From the NCBI GenBank assembly GCA_963697205.1, contig CAVONB010000006.1, forward strand, positions 186,001-250,000: DNA of 64,000 nucleotides, written 5' to 3'. Positions 41,838-50,902 of this stretch are shown piece by piece. The translations under genes were made by a program, and so were the position numbers. This stretch comes from CAVONB01 sp963697205. Its GTDB lineage: Bacteria > Pseudomonadota > Alphaproteobacteria > Rhizobiales > Hyphomicrobiaceae. Under the pieces are notes generated by a model. That model worked only from the letters and a program-made list of their open reading frames with translations, had not been told where the DNA came from and did no database searches. Numbering within the stretch: position 1 is the first letter of the stretch; every line of letters begins with the position of its first letter.

Positions 41838-42902
41838 ATGAACCAACTGATGCCGGGCGCGCGCTTCGAGCCCGACCGCCGTGCGCTTCCGTCCGGACAC
41901 CCCCCCGTCGCATTCGGCCGCGTCGGCGTCCTGATCGTCAATCTCGGCACACCCGACGGCACCGACTACTGGTCGATGCGCCGATATCTGGCCGAGTTCC
42001 TGACCGACCGGCGCGTCATCGAGTGGTCGCCGCTCTACTGGTATCCGATCCTCTACGGCATCGTCCTCAATCGCCGTCCGCAGCGCGTCGGCAAGGCCTA
42101 TGCCGCCATCTGGAACAAGGAGCGTGACGAAAGCTATCTGCGCACCTACACCCGCAGCCAGAGCGACAGGCTTGCCCAGAGCATGGCAGCTTTGAGCCCC
42201 AAGATCCTCGTCGACTGGGCCATGCGGTACGGCCAGCCCTCGATTCCTGAACGGCTGGAGGCCATGAAGAACGCTGGCGCCGAGCGCATCCTCCTGTTCC
42301 CGCTCTATCCCCAGTACGCCGCCTCCACCACCGCCACCGTCAACGACAAGGCGTTTCAGACGCTACAGAAGATGCGCTGGCAACCCGCCCTTCGCACGGT
42401 GCCGCCCTATCACGACGACCCCGCCTACATCGGCGCGCTGGCACGCTCGATCGAAGCGCATCTGGCCGGCCTCGACTGGACCCCAGACCGCGTCATCGCC
42501 TCCTACCACGGCATCCCGAAGTCCTATTTCGAGGGCGGCGATCCCTATCACTGTCATTGCCACAAGACGACGCGTCTCCTGAACGACGCGCTGGGCTGGC
42601 CGAAGGGTCGACTGATCACCACCTTCCAGTCCCGCTTCGGGCCGGAGGAGTGGCTGCAGCCCTATACCGACAAGACCATCGAGGCGCTGCCGGGAGAGGG
42701 CGTGAAGCGGATCGCCGTGTTCAATCCCGGCTTCGTCGCCGATTGCCTGGAGACGCTGGAGGAGATCGGCGAGGAGGCAAAGGAAAGCTTCCTGCATGCC
42801 GGCGGCGAGCGGTTCACCCACATCCCCTGCCTCAACGACAGCGACGATGGCATGTCAGTCATCGAGACGATCGTGCGGCGCGAATTGATGGGCTGGATTT
42901 GA
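41838..42902 (+). CDS. hemH: Ferrochelatase
   Basis: This 354-residue enzyme inserts Fe2+ into protoporphyrin IX, the last step of haem synthesis. Family motifs are VLIVNLGTPDGTDYWSMRRYL, FPLYPQYAASTTATV, the active-site His in ASYHGIPKSY, and SRFGPEEWLQPYT with VFNPGFVADCLETLEEI. The CHCH segment (PYHCHCHKT) is typical of alphaproteobacterial forms. The start at 41838 follows GGAGG by ten bases. A bidirectional terminator follows 31 bp after the stop. Confidence 0.96.
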   Translation: MNQLMPGARFEPDRRALPSGHPPVAFGRVGVLIVNLGTPDGTDYWSMRRYLAEFLTDRRVIEWSPLYWYPILYGIVLNRRPQRVGKAYAAIWNKERDESYLRTYTRSQSDRLAQSMAALSPKILVDWAMRYGQPSIPERLEAMKNAGAERILLFPLYPQYAASTTATVNDKAFQTLQKMRWQPALRTVPPYHDDPAYIGALARSIEAHLAGLDWTPDRVIASYHGIPKSYFEGGDPYHCHCHKTTRLLNDALGWPKGRLITTFQSRFGPEEWLQPYTDKTIEALPGEGVKRIAVFNPGFVADCLETLEEIGEEAKESFLHAGGERFTHIPCLNDSDDGMSVIETIVRRELMGWI

Positions 42903-42931
42903 AGCCCCCGCGTTCCCTCGGATGCCCAAGC

Positions 42932-42961
42932 AAAAGGGGCGGATCTTTGATCCGCCCCTTC
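42932..42961. terminator. Bidirectional terminator between hemH and binding-protein gene
   Basis: A 12-bp perfect stem (42934-42945 with 42949-42960) has a 3-base loop. It is flanked by AAAA on the left, so the minus-strand transcript ends in a U run; the plus side has only TT. It sits between convergent genes. Confidence 0.88.
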
Positions 42962-42992
42962 GTCGTAGAGCCTTACCCAGGAGGTGCGCCGA

Positions 42993-44237
42993 TCACTTCA
43001 GCGCCTTCTCGTAAGGGTAGATGACGTTGCCGCTCTTCAGCTTGTCCGGCGTCAGCACGGTCTGGTAGGACATGCCGCGCCACGTCTCCACGTCCGCCTT
43101 GTCCGTGATGTCGTGGTACTGCACGGACAGCATGCCGCTCTCGACCCACTCGCCGTTGTTGCCGAACTTGACGTCGCCCATCACGGTCTTGAACGTCGCC
43201 TTGCGCATGTAGGCGGCGATGTCGTCGTCCTTGATCGACTTGGCGCCTTCGACGGCCTGGCCGAGCACCTGGATGTAGGCATAGCCCCAGCCGCCGAGGT
43301 AGTAGCCGAGCGGATCGACGCCCTCTGCCTTGGCGCGCTCCTGGTACTTCTTGAAGAACGCGTCGGTGCCTTCGAACTTCATCGACGGCACCCAGGTCTC
43401 ATAGTTGACGATGCCGTTGAGCTTCGTCTTGAGCTGGTTCTTGAACACGGTCGCCTGCAGGCCGACCATGGCGCCACCGAACATCTTCGGCTTGAAACCG
43501 ACCTCGGTCACCGCGCGCACCAGACCGACCGAGTCGAGCGGGTAGGAGCAGGCGAGGAACAGATCGGGGTTGGAGGCCTGAACCGCGCGCACGATCGGCG
43601 CGAAGTCCTGTGTCGCCGGCGGGTAGCTCTTGTCGTAGACGATCTGGAAGCCGTACTTTTTGGCGTTATCACGCGCACCGGCGCAGACGTTATGGGCGAA
43701 CTCTGCGTCGGCCAGCGCAAGTGCGATCGTCTTGGGCTTGGGGTTCTGCGCGGCAGCGACTTTGAAGTAGCCCTCAGTGAACGAGCCGACGTTCTGCCCG
43801 ATGGGAATCATCGAGAAGTATTTCGGATACTTGAACTTGTGGTTCGCGTCCGCCGCGAACAGCCCGATCATCGTCTTGCCCTTCTGCATGACGAGGGGCA
43901 GCGCGGGCACGACCTGGTTCGTCGCGTAGCCGCCGAGCACGAGGTCGACCTTGTCGACGTCGATCAGCTTCGTATAGATGCCGGGAACGGTCGCGGGGCT
44001 CGACTGGTCGTCGTAAAATACGAGCTTGACCTTCCGGCCGAGCAGGCCGCCCTTGGCGTTCACCTCCTCTTCCCAGATCTTCATGGCGAGCAGCGCCTGC
44101 TTGCCGTTGGCGGCCAGTGGGCCGGACAACGCCATGCCGAAGCCGATCTTGATCTCCTGAGCGCCGGCTGCCGTGGCGCCGATCGCCAGCGCGACGGCGC
44201 CAATGGCGCCAGCCGCCATTCCGTAGAACCTCTTCAT
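42993..44237 (-). CDS. ABC transporter substrate-binding protein (branched-chain amino acid/aromatic acid type)
   Basis: This 414-residue periplasmic binding protein of the LivJ-like type I fold has a signal peptide at 1-26 (GAIGAVALAIGATAAGAQ). The mature start EIKIGFGMALSGPLAANG, the segment NAKGGLLGRKVKLVFYDD and the typical SPATVPGIYTKLI are seen. No permease or ATPase genes are adjacent, so the ligand (amino acid, amide, urea or aromatic acid) cannot be inferred. The start at 44237 has GGGAGG twelve bases upstream. Confidence 0.88.
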   Translation of the reverse strand: MKRFYGMAAGAIGAVALAIGATAAGAQEIKIGFGMALSGPLAANGKQALLAMKIWEEEVNAKGGLLGRKVKLVFYDDQSSPATVPGIYTKLIDVDKVDLVLGGYATNQVVPALPLVMQKGKTMIGLFAADANHKFKYPKYFSMIPIGQNVGSFTEGYFKVAAAQNPKPKTIALALADAEFAHNVCAGARDNAKKYGFQIVYDKSYPPATQDFAPIVRAVQASNPDLFLACSYPLDSVGLVRAVTEVGFKPKMFGGAMVGLQATVFKNQLKTKLNGIVNYETWVPSMKFEGTDAFFKKYQERAKAEGVDPLGYYLGGWGYAYIQVLGQAVEGAKSIKDDDIAAYMRKATFKTVMGDVKFGNNGEWVESGMLSVQYHDITDKADVETWRGMSYQTVLTPDKLKSGNVIYPYEKALK

Positions 44238-44760
44238 GCCTTCAAACCTCCCTTGTCCAGCATGGGCCGCGAGCTTGGTAGGCCGACCGCCGGCCATGCC
44301 GGCACCGGCATTCCACCTCGGATCGCAGCGTGCCGCCACTTTGCGTCAGCTTGGCGGCGGGCGCAATCGGTTGCCCTGGCCTAACCGGGCGCTGCGGGCT
44401 GGCTCGTTTAGGTAAAGAGACTTATTCCAGCGCCGTGTGCCACGCCGCCGCCCAACGGATCGGACCCGACCGGACGCAGACCCGGCCGTCCGACAACGAC
44501 CGCCCTTTGCCCGGCAGTGGAGCGAACGGCGCGTCTGCTGCGGAACTTGAGATCGCGGAAAAAATCAATCCGTATGCGTGACAAAGCGAACGTCCGGAAC
44601 GCGAACGCCTGGGCATCGCGCCGTCGGCGACCACCGGTCGTTACCATGCAGCTTACCCGGCGGCAGGCAAAAACCTAAGTAAAGCAACTGGTGAGGATCA
44701 TCGCGGATAGCGGCGTCGGATCGCTTCTGCAATAACGGGCCCAACGATAAGGGAGGAAAG
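44238..44760. other. 523-bp intergenic region, no gene recognised
   Basis: This spacer separates the leftward binding-protein gene from the rightward TRAP operon and should hold both promoters. An A+T-richer stretch at about 44545-44590 (GGAAAAAATCAATCCG) and GTTTAGGTAAAGAGA at about 44407-44421 are candidate control areas. The frames that cross it are short and have no family features. Confidence 0.5.
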
Positions 44761-45300
44761 ATGAGTGACTCATCCGTCGGGTCGGCTGCGCCGACCTCGA
44801 TGATCGACCGCGTTGCTTTGGCTTTTGCCAACTTTCTCAACGTGCTGTCGGCAATCTGGCTGTCCTGCCTGGCACTGCTGATCCTGTACGACGTCGTGGG
44901 TCGGGAGGCGTTCGGCTCGCCGCTCTACGGCACCAACGAGATCGTCGCCAACTCCGTGCTTTCGATCCTGTTCCTCCAGTTGCCGCTGTCCGTCCTGGCC
45001 CGACGCTCGCTGCGCACCACCATCAGCTATGGTGTCCTGGGGACGCGCGGCAAAGGCATCATCGACGCCTTCTCCTACTTCTTCGGCGCCTGCCTCTTCC
45101 TGGCCATCGCGTTCGGCGGCTGGCACTTCATGATCGAAGCCTGGGAGATCGGCGAGGTCGAAGGCTCCGGCATCGTCACCATCCCCGTCTATCCCATCCG
45201 CACGCTCGTGGTCGTGATCGGCGCAATCGGCAGTCTGATCTGCCTGATGATGAGCATGCGCGCGCTCTTCGCGCCCGAGACCATCGTCGAGCACGACTGA
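44761..45300 (+). CDS. dctQ: TRAP transporter small permease (DctQ type)
   Basis: This 179-residue inner-membrane protein has four membrane helices (about 17-38, 55-75, 95-118, 139-160) and the DctQ feature DVVGREAFGSPLYGTNEIV in the first loop. Together with the large subunit it forms the Na+-driven membrane part of a TRAP transporter. GGGAGGAAAG lies directly before the ATG. First gene of a dctQ-dctM-dctP unit. Confidence 0.9.
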   Translation: MSDSSVGSAAPTSMIDRVALAFANFLNVLSAIWLSCLALLILYDVVGREAFGSPLYGTNEIVANSVLSILFLQLPLSVLARRSLRTTISYGVLGTRGKGIIDAFSYFFGACLFLAIAFGGWHFMIEAWEIGEVEGSGIVTIPVYPIRTLVVVIGAIGSLICLMMSMRALFAPETIVEHD

Positions 45301-45376
45301 GACCCACGACCACGGTAGGCCTGTCGCCCTGGCGGCCATCTAAAAAAACAGCGATCCGTCAGCGAGCCATCACGTC

Positions 45377-46717
45377 ATGATCGACCAGAACACTATTCTT
45401 TTGGGCATGTTCGCCCTGATGTTTCTCGGCATTCTGGCGGGAATACACATCGGCTTCGCGTTCGCGATCACCGCCTTCATCGGCAATGTGCTCGTCTTCG
45501 GCGGCGCGAGCGGCGATTGGAAAGGTGGGCTCGATATCGCCCTCTCCGGCGTCGGAAGCGTGTCCTACGAGTACCTGCGCAGCGAAGTATTCGCGGCCAT
45601 TCCGCTGTTCATGCTGATGGGCGATTTCGTCAACAAGTCCGGCTCCGCCCGCGACCTCTACAACATGATCAATCGCCTCCTCGGCGCCATCCCCGGTCGC
45701 CTGGCCGTCGCGACCGTCGCCGGCAATGCGATCTTTGCCGCGGTCACCGGCGTCTCGATCGCCGCCGCGGCCGCCTTCAGCCGCATCGCCTATCCGCAGA
45801 TGCGCCACTTCGGCTACGACAAGTCCTTCGCGCTCGGCTCCGTCGCCGGCAGCGCGTGTCTCGGCATGATCATTCCGCCGAGTGTCCTGCTGATCGTGTG
45901 GGGCATCATCGCGGAGCTGTCGATCGCCCAGCTCTTCCTCGCCGGCTTCATTCCGGGCTTCCTGCTGGCGCTGATCTACATGATCTACATCGGCGTCCGC
46001 GCCACCATGAAGCCGGAGCTGGCGCCCAAGATCGCCGACAGCGGCGTCGCAGACAACATGACCGTGTCGGAAATCGCCAGCGGCATCGGCATCGGCGCGC
46101 TGATCCTTGTCGTGCTGGGCGGCATCTGGGGCGGCCTTTTCACACCGACTGAAGCCGGCGGTGTCGGTGCCGCCGCCGCCGTTATCCTCGGTCTCCTGAA
46201 GGGCATGAAGCCCAGGGACCTGGGCAATGCGGTCGTCGAATCCGGCAAGGCCGCAGCGCCGATCATGTTCCTGCTGCTGACCGCCAACATGTACGCCAAG
46301 TTCATGGAGACGGCGGGCATGTCCGAACTGATCCGCGAGACGTTCGTCCACTATCAGCTCGGCGATTTCGGCGTGATGGCGATGATCGTCGCGATCTGGC
46401 TGCTGCTCGGCATGGTGATCGATTCCATCTCGATCATCCTGATTACCGTGCCGATCTTCGCGCCGCTCACAGCCGGCATCATCGATCCGATCGCGTTTGC
46501 GATCTTCGGCATTCTCGCCATCGAGGCCGGCCTGCTGACGCCGCCGTTCGGCCTGCTCGTCTACACCGTCAAGGGAACGGTGGAGGACCGAACCGTGACC
46601 CTGGGCGAGATCTTCAAGGGCTCGGTGCCCTACTGGATGCTGATGTTCATCGTCATGACGCTGATCTGGTACTTCCCGCAGGTCGCGACATGGCTGCCCA
46701 CCACGATGCTGAAATAA
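45377..46717 (+). CDS. dctM: TRAP transporter large permease (DctM type)
   Basis: This 446-residue inner-membrane protein has about 12 membrane helices and the family phrases IPLFMLMGDFVNKSG, LAVATVAGNAIFAAVTG, GYDKSFALGSVAGSACLGMIIPPS and TPTEAGGVGA. It catalyses Na+-coupled uptake of an organic acid delivered by the DctP protein. It starts 76 bp after dctQ. The substrate class is most often dicarboxylate or other carboxylates. Confidence 0.93.
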   Translation: MIDQNTILLGMFALMFLGILAGIHIGFAFAITAFIGNVLVFGGASGDWKGGLDIALSGVGSVSYEYLRSEVFAAIPLFMLMGDFVNKSGSARDLYNMINRLLGAIPGRLAVATVAGNAIFAAVTGVSIAAAAAFSRIAYPQMRHFGYDKSFALGSVAGSACLGMIIPPSVLLIVWGIIAELSIAQLFLAGFIPGFLLALIYMIYIGVRATMKPELAPKIADSGVADNMTVSEIASGIGIGALILVVLGGIWGGLFTPTEAGGVGAAAAVILGLLKGMKPRDLGNAVVESGKAAAPIMFLLLTANMYAKFMETAGMSELIRETFVHYQLGDFGVMAMIVAIWLLLGMVIDSISIILITVPIFAPLTAGIIDPIAFAIFGILAIEAGLLTPPFGLLVYTVKGTVEDRTVTLGEIFKGSVPYWMLMFIVMTLIWYFPQVATWLPTTMLK

Positions 46718-46823
46718 CGAGAAGCGGGACCGGATCCAACCGGTCCGCACGTGTCGAACGTCGGGCGCAGCAGACTGCTCGCTGTGTTCGGGAATGAAAG
46801 TCGAGCAAAGGGAGACTTCAAAC

Positions 46824-47929
46824 GTGAGCAGAATGACGAAATCCACCGTGACCGCCGGCGTTGCCGCGCTGGCGATTGCAGCCGGCAGCGGTAGCGCGCT
46901 GGCGTTTACGCAGAACGGCAACGAGATCACCTTGCGCATGGGCTCCGGCCACGGCGACAAGGTGACCTACGTCGAGTTCATGAAGAAGCACTTCGCCAAG
47001 CGCGTCTCCGAGCGCGCGGCGAAGGAGACGAAGTACAAGGTCAAGTTCAGCCACCACTACGGCGGCTCGCTGGTCAAGGTGCACGACACGCTCGAAGGCG
47101 TGCAGGATGGTCGTCTGGACATCGGCGGCTGGTGCGTCTGCTTCGATGACGACAAGGCGATGGCACTCAACATCACCTACTTCGTCCCGTTCGGCGATCC
47201 CGACGGCAACAAGAACCTCAAGGTGATGAACCGCCTGCTCAAGGAGTTCCCCGAACTCAATCAGGATCCTGCAGAAGCGCTACAATCAGCGCATGCTCGC
47301 CATGGGCGGCTTCGGCAACTACGGCCTGCATGACGGGCTTTGACTGGAACGAGTTCAAGGATCTCAACAACCGCAAGATCCTGGCCGCCGGTCCCAACCT
47401 GCCGTGGGTCGAGGGCATCGCGATTCCCGTGCGCACGACCATTCCGACGGCCGCCCAGCAGCTGTCGACGGGCGTCGGCGAGGGCATCGTTCTGTTCCCC
47501 GACACCAACTACAAGCTGAAGTTCCACGAGGCGTCCGGCAAGAACACGGTCTACGCGCTGACCAACTTCGGCAACATCATCCAGAACGTGCTGTCGATCA
47601 ACCTCAACACCCAGAAGAAGCTGCCCCCCGAGGTCTTGAAGATCATCGAGGAGGAAGCCATCACCTGGGGTCGCGACACCACCGCCAAGGCCGTCAAGGA
47701 TCACGACTGGGGTATCGAGCAGCTCAAGAAGGCCGGCGTGAAGATCAAGACGATGAAGCCTGAGGTCATCAAGGACTGGGCGACGCGTCTCAAGGACTGG
47801 CCGAGCGAGCGCGCGCAGGCCGTCAAGCAGAAGAAGGGCATCGACATGCCCAAGATCATGAAGGCCTACATCAAGTACATGGAGGAGGAAGGCCACAAGA
47901 CCCCGATCGAGTATATGATCAAGGGTTGA
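46824..47929 (+). pseudogene. dctP: TRAP transporter substrate-binding protein (DctP type), interrupted by two frame shifts
   Basis: The gene starts at GTG 46824 (AGGGAG nine bases before) with a signal peptide (TAGVAALAIAAGSGSALA), followed by a DctP fold: ITLRMGSGHGDKVTYVEF, then GVQDGRLDIGGWC. The frame is lost near 47262-47266; the expected continuation ILQKRYNQRMLAMGGFGNYGL runs in the +1 frame to about 47328, then the rest (MTGFDWNEFKDL to EYMIKG) lies in the third frame from 47330. Restoring both gives about 368 residues, a normal length. Because all segments are well conserved, assembly indels are as likely as real inactivation. A bidirectional terminator follows. Confidence 0.85.
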
Positions 47930-47950
47930 GGTTTTCTGACCTTCGAGACG

Positions 47951-47992
47951 AAAAAGGCGTCCGGGCCGGCCAGGCTCGGACGCCCTTTTTTT
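47951..47992. terminator. Bidirectional rho-independent terminator
   Basis: A 9-bp stem (47956-47964 with 47976-47984, last pair G-T) is flanked by AAAAA at 47951-47955 and seven T at 47986-47992. It can serve dctP on the plus strand and fumC on the minus strand. Confidence 0.92.
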
Positions 47993-48034
47993 GCAGCAGC
48001 TGAGCGATGTCGGCGCGCGCGTCGGCCTCCGCTG

Positions 48035-48079
48035 CCGTCCCGCTCCGCCCCGCCCCGCTCCGCCCCGTCCCGCTCCGCC
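48035..48079. repeat. Three 15-bp C-rich tandem repeats after fumC
   Basis: Units at 48035, 48050 and 48065 follow CCGTCCCGCTCCGCC; the outer two are identical and the middle one differs by one base. They lie 20 bp beyond the fumC stop, between it and the terminator. Probably a slippage repeat. Confidence 0.85.
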
Positions 48080-48098
48080 GGTCGTCCCGGCGCCGTCT

Positions 48099-49494
48099 TC
48101 AAGCCGGATCGGGGCCGATCATCTTCGCTGGCACCACGATCGCGTCGAAATCCTCCGCCGGAATGCCGTCCTTGACCGCTTCCTCGCGCAGCGTCGTGCC
48201 GTTCTTGTGCGCGGTCTTGGCGATCTTCGCGGCGCGGTCGTAGCCGTACTTTTCCTTCAGCGGCGTCACCAGCATCAGCGAGTTGGCAAGCCCCTGCGCG
48301 ATGTTCTCGAGCCGCGGCTCGATGCCGACGACGCAGTTGTCCGTGAACGAGATGGCCGCATCCGCCAGCAGCCGCACCGACTGCAGGAAGTTGTAGGCCA
48401 TCATCGGGTTGAAGACGTTGAGCTCGAAATGGCCCTGGCTGCCGGCAAACGCGATCGCCGCGTTGTTGCCGAGGATGTGGGCGGCGACCTGCGTCAGCGC
48501 CTCGCACTGCGTCGGGTTGACCTTGCCCGGCATGATCGACGAGCCCGGCTCGTTCTCCGGCAGCGCCAGTTCGCCCAGCCCGGCGCGCGGGCCCGAGCCG
48601 AGGAACCGGATGTCGTTGGCGATCTTGAAGGCGCTCATGGCAACCGTCGTGATCGCGCCGTGCGTGAACACCATGGCGTCGTGCGCGGCAAGCGCCTCGA
48701 ACTTGTTGGGCGCCGACGTGAACGGCAGGCCGGTGATCCGCGATCCGCGCCGCGACCTTCTCCGCGAAGCCGACGGGCGAGGCGAGGCCGGTGCCGACCG
48801 CGGTGCCGCCCTGCGCCAGCTCCATCAGCATCGGCAGCGTCATCTCGATGCGCTTGATGCCGTTCTCGATCTGCTTGGCGTAGCCGGAGAATTCCTGGCC
48901 GAGCGTCACCGGCGTCGCATCCTGCGTATGCGTGCGGCCGATCTTGATGATGTCGGTCCAGGCCTTCGCCTTGTCGTCGAGCGCGCCGTGCAGCTTCTTC
49001 AGCGCGGGCACGAGCCGGTGCACGACCTCCTCCGCGCACGCGATGTGCATCGCCGTCGGGAAAGCTGTCGTTCGACGACTGGCTCATGTTGACGTGGTCG
49101 TTCGGATGCACGGGCTTCTTCGAGCCCATCTCGCCGCCGAGCATCTCGATCGCGCGGTTCGAGATCACCTCGTTGGCGTTCATGTTGGACTGCGTGCCCG
49201 AGCCCGTCTGCCAGACGACCAGCGGGAAGTGCGTCGTCGAGCTTGCCGTCGATCACCTCCTGCGCGGCCGCGATGATCGTCTCGCCGAGCTTCGCGTCGA
49301 GCTTGCCGAGCGCCATGTTGGTCTCCGCCGCCGCCCGCTTGACGATGCCGAGCGCGCGCACGATCGGGCTGCGGCTGCTTCTCCCAGCCGATCTTGAAGT
49401 TGCCGAGCGAGCGCTGCGCCTGCGCGCCCCAGTAGCGGGAGGCGTCGACCTCGATCGGGCCGAAGGTGTCGGTTTCGGTGCGGGTTTTCGTCAT
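48099..49494 (-). pseudogene. fumC: Class II fumarate hydratase, interrupted by four frame shifts
   Basis: FumC interconverts fumarate and malate in the TCA cycle. Read leftward from ATG 49494 (MTKTRTETDTFGP) the protein is recognisable to its end, but the frame changes near 49366 (extra C in KQPQPIVRAL), near 49232 (before FPLVVWQTG), near 49057 (SFPTAMHIACAEEV) and near 48738 (before ITGLPFTSAPNKFEA). The catalytic signature GSSIMPGKVNPTQCEA, HPNDHVNMSQSSND and GRTHTQDATPVTLGQEF are intact. Corrected length is about 465 residues, normal for FumC. Four indels in 1.4 kb with no lost motif suggest an assembly problem, but decay of a redundant copy is possible. Confidence 0.88.
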
Positions 49495-49768
49495 GGCGGT
49501 CGGTCCTCGTGAGGCGCCAGCGGACCCGGCGCGAAAATGCCGGGCCAGCACCTAGCATGGGCAGCGGCCGGGGCCAACCGCCGCCGCGCCAGGTCTTCGG
49601 CCAGGCCCACCTCCGCCAGCCCGCCTCTGCCGTGCGCGCGCCCTCTCCGGCTCGCCCCCTTGGCGCGGCCACTGGCGCGCGCTCAACTGCGACCTATAGT
49701 GGTGGCATGATCGCCAACAAGGCGGCCGCCCGCGGGGCCGGACCGCAGGCAGTGGGAGGTGCCGTGTC

Positions 49769-50848
49769 ATGACAGTGGCCAAGGCCAGATCCGTAGGTGT
49801 CGCCGTCGTCGGCTCCGGCCGCATCGGCACCCTCAGGGCGTCATTGTCGGCCGCCCATCCCGGCGTCACGTTCATCGCCGTCTCCGACAAACAGAAACAC
49901 AAGGCCGACATCCTCGCCCAGAAGATCGGTGCCGATTTCGTCACCACCGACAATCTGGCGGCCATCAACCACCCTTCCGTCGACGCGATTTTCATTTCCA
50001 CGCCCGAGCACGACCATCGCGACGCCGTCGTGCAGGCCCTGGAATCGGGCAAGCCCGTGTTCGTGGAAAAGCCCCTGTCGTTCTCACTCGAAGACGGCGA
50101 CGCCATCGTCGAAGCCGCAAAGCGCACGGGCACCGAGATCCGCGTCGGTTACTCGCGCCGCCACGAGCGCCGTTGGATGCTCGCCAAGGAGCAGATTCTG
50201 CAGGGCCGCCTCGGCGAGATCCTCGGCATCCAGCAGCGTGTCTACAACGCGCGCGCACAGCTGCTCGAGATCCTGAAGCGCGCGCCGACCGCGAGCGCCG
50301 TCAACGACGTGCTCACCTACTATGTCGACATGGCCTGCTGGTACCTGGAGGGTCACAAGCCCGTGGAGGTCGTCGCGCGCGAGCAGCGCCGCGTCTTCAA
50401 GTCGCTCGGCCACGACACCGGCGACGTCACTTGGGCGCTGGTCACCTTCGATAACGGCGCCGTCGTCAACCTCGGCGTCAGCTACGTGCTGCCGATGAAA
50501 TACCCCAGCGTCGGCCAGTCCGCACGCTTCGAGGTGATCGGCACCGACGGCGTCATCCTGCTCGATGCCGACAACAAGGACAGCCTGCTCTACACCGAAA
50601 AGGGCGCCCCCCACGCCTACGTCCCAGATCACAACATCTCGCTGATGTTCATGCAGACGACGTCGGCCGCCGATTTTGCCGTCGGCGACTTCTGGGGGGC
50701 GGTGGCGAGCGAGACGCGCTCCTGGCTCGACCACCTTATGACCGGCCGCCCCGTCCCGCACACCACGCTGGAAGAGGCGCGCACGACGCTCGCCGTCACG
50801 CTCGCCATCGAGGAATCGGCGCGCACCGGCAAGACGATCAAGCTGTGA
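49769..50848 (+). CDS. Gfo/Idh/MocA family oxidoreductase
   Basis: This 359-residue NAD(P)-dependent protein has an N-terminal Rossmann domain (VGVAVVGSGRIGTLRA, DAIFISTPEHDHRDAVVQAL, the FVEKPLSFSLEDG motif with catalytic Lys) and a C-terminal alpha/beta domain. Members act on sugars or inositol derivatives as dehydrogenases. The cluster context gives no clear substrate. It starts with ATG 49769 within GTGTCATGAC, preceded by GGGAGGTG. Confidence 0.85.
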   Translation: MTVAKARSVGVAVVGSGRIGTLRASLSAAHPGVTFIAVSDKQKHKADILAQKIGADFVTTDNLAAINHPSVDAIFISTPEHDHRDAVVQALESGKPVFVEKPLSFSLEDGDAIVEAAKRTGTEIRVGYSRRHERRWMLAKEQILQGRLGEILGIQQRVYNARAQLLEILKRAPTASAVNDVLTYYVDMACWYLEGHKPVEVVAREQRRVFKSLGHDTGDVTWALVTFDNGAVVNLGVSYVLPMKYPSVGQSARFEVIGTDGVILLDADNKDSLLYTEKGAPHAYVPDHNISLMFMQTTSAADFAVGDFWGAVASETRSWLDHLMTGRPVPHTTLEEARTTLAVTLAIEESARTGKTIKL

Positions 50849-50902
50849 ATGGCGGGGGCGTATCACCGCGCCCCGCCCCGCCCCCGCAGTGCGGGGCGAT
50901 CC

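Noticed and set aside
44330..44581. 83-codon frame in the dctQ upstream spacer
   Set aside because: No ribosome binding site, no hydrophobic or family pattern, and the base composition looks non-coding.
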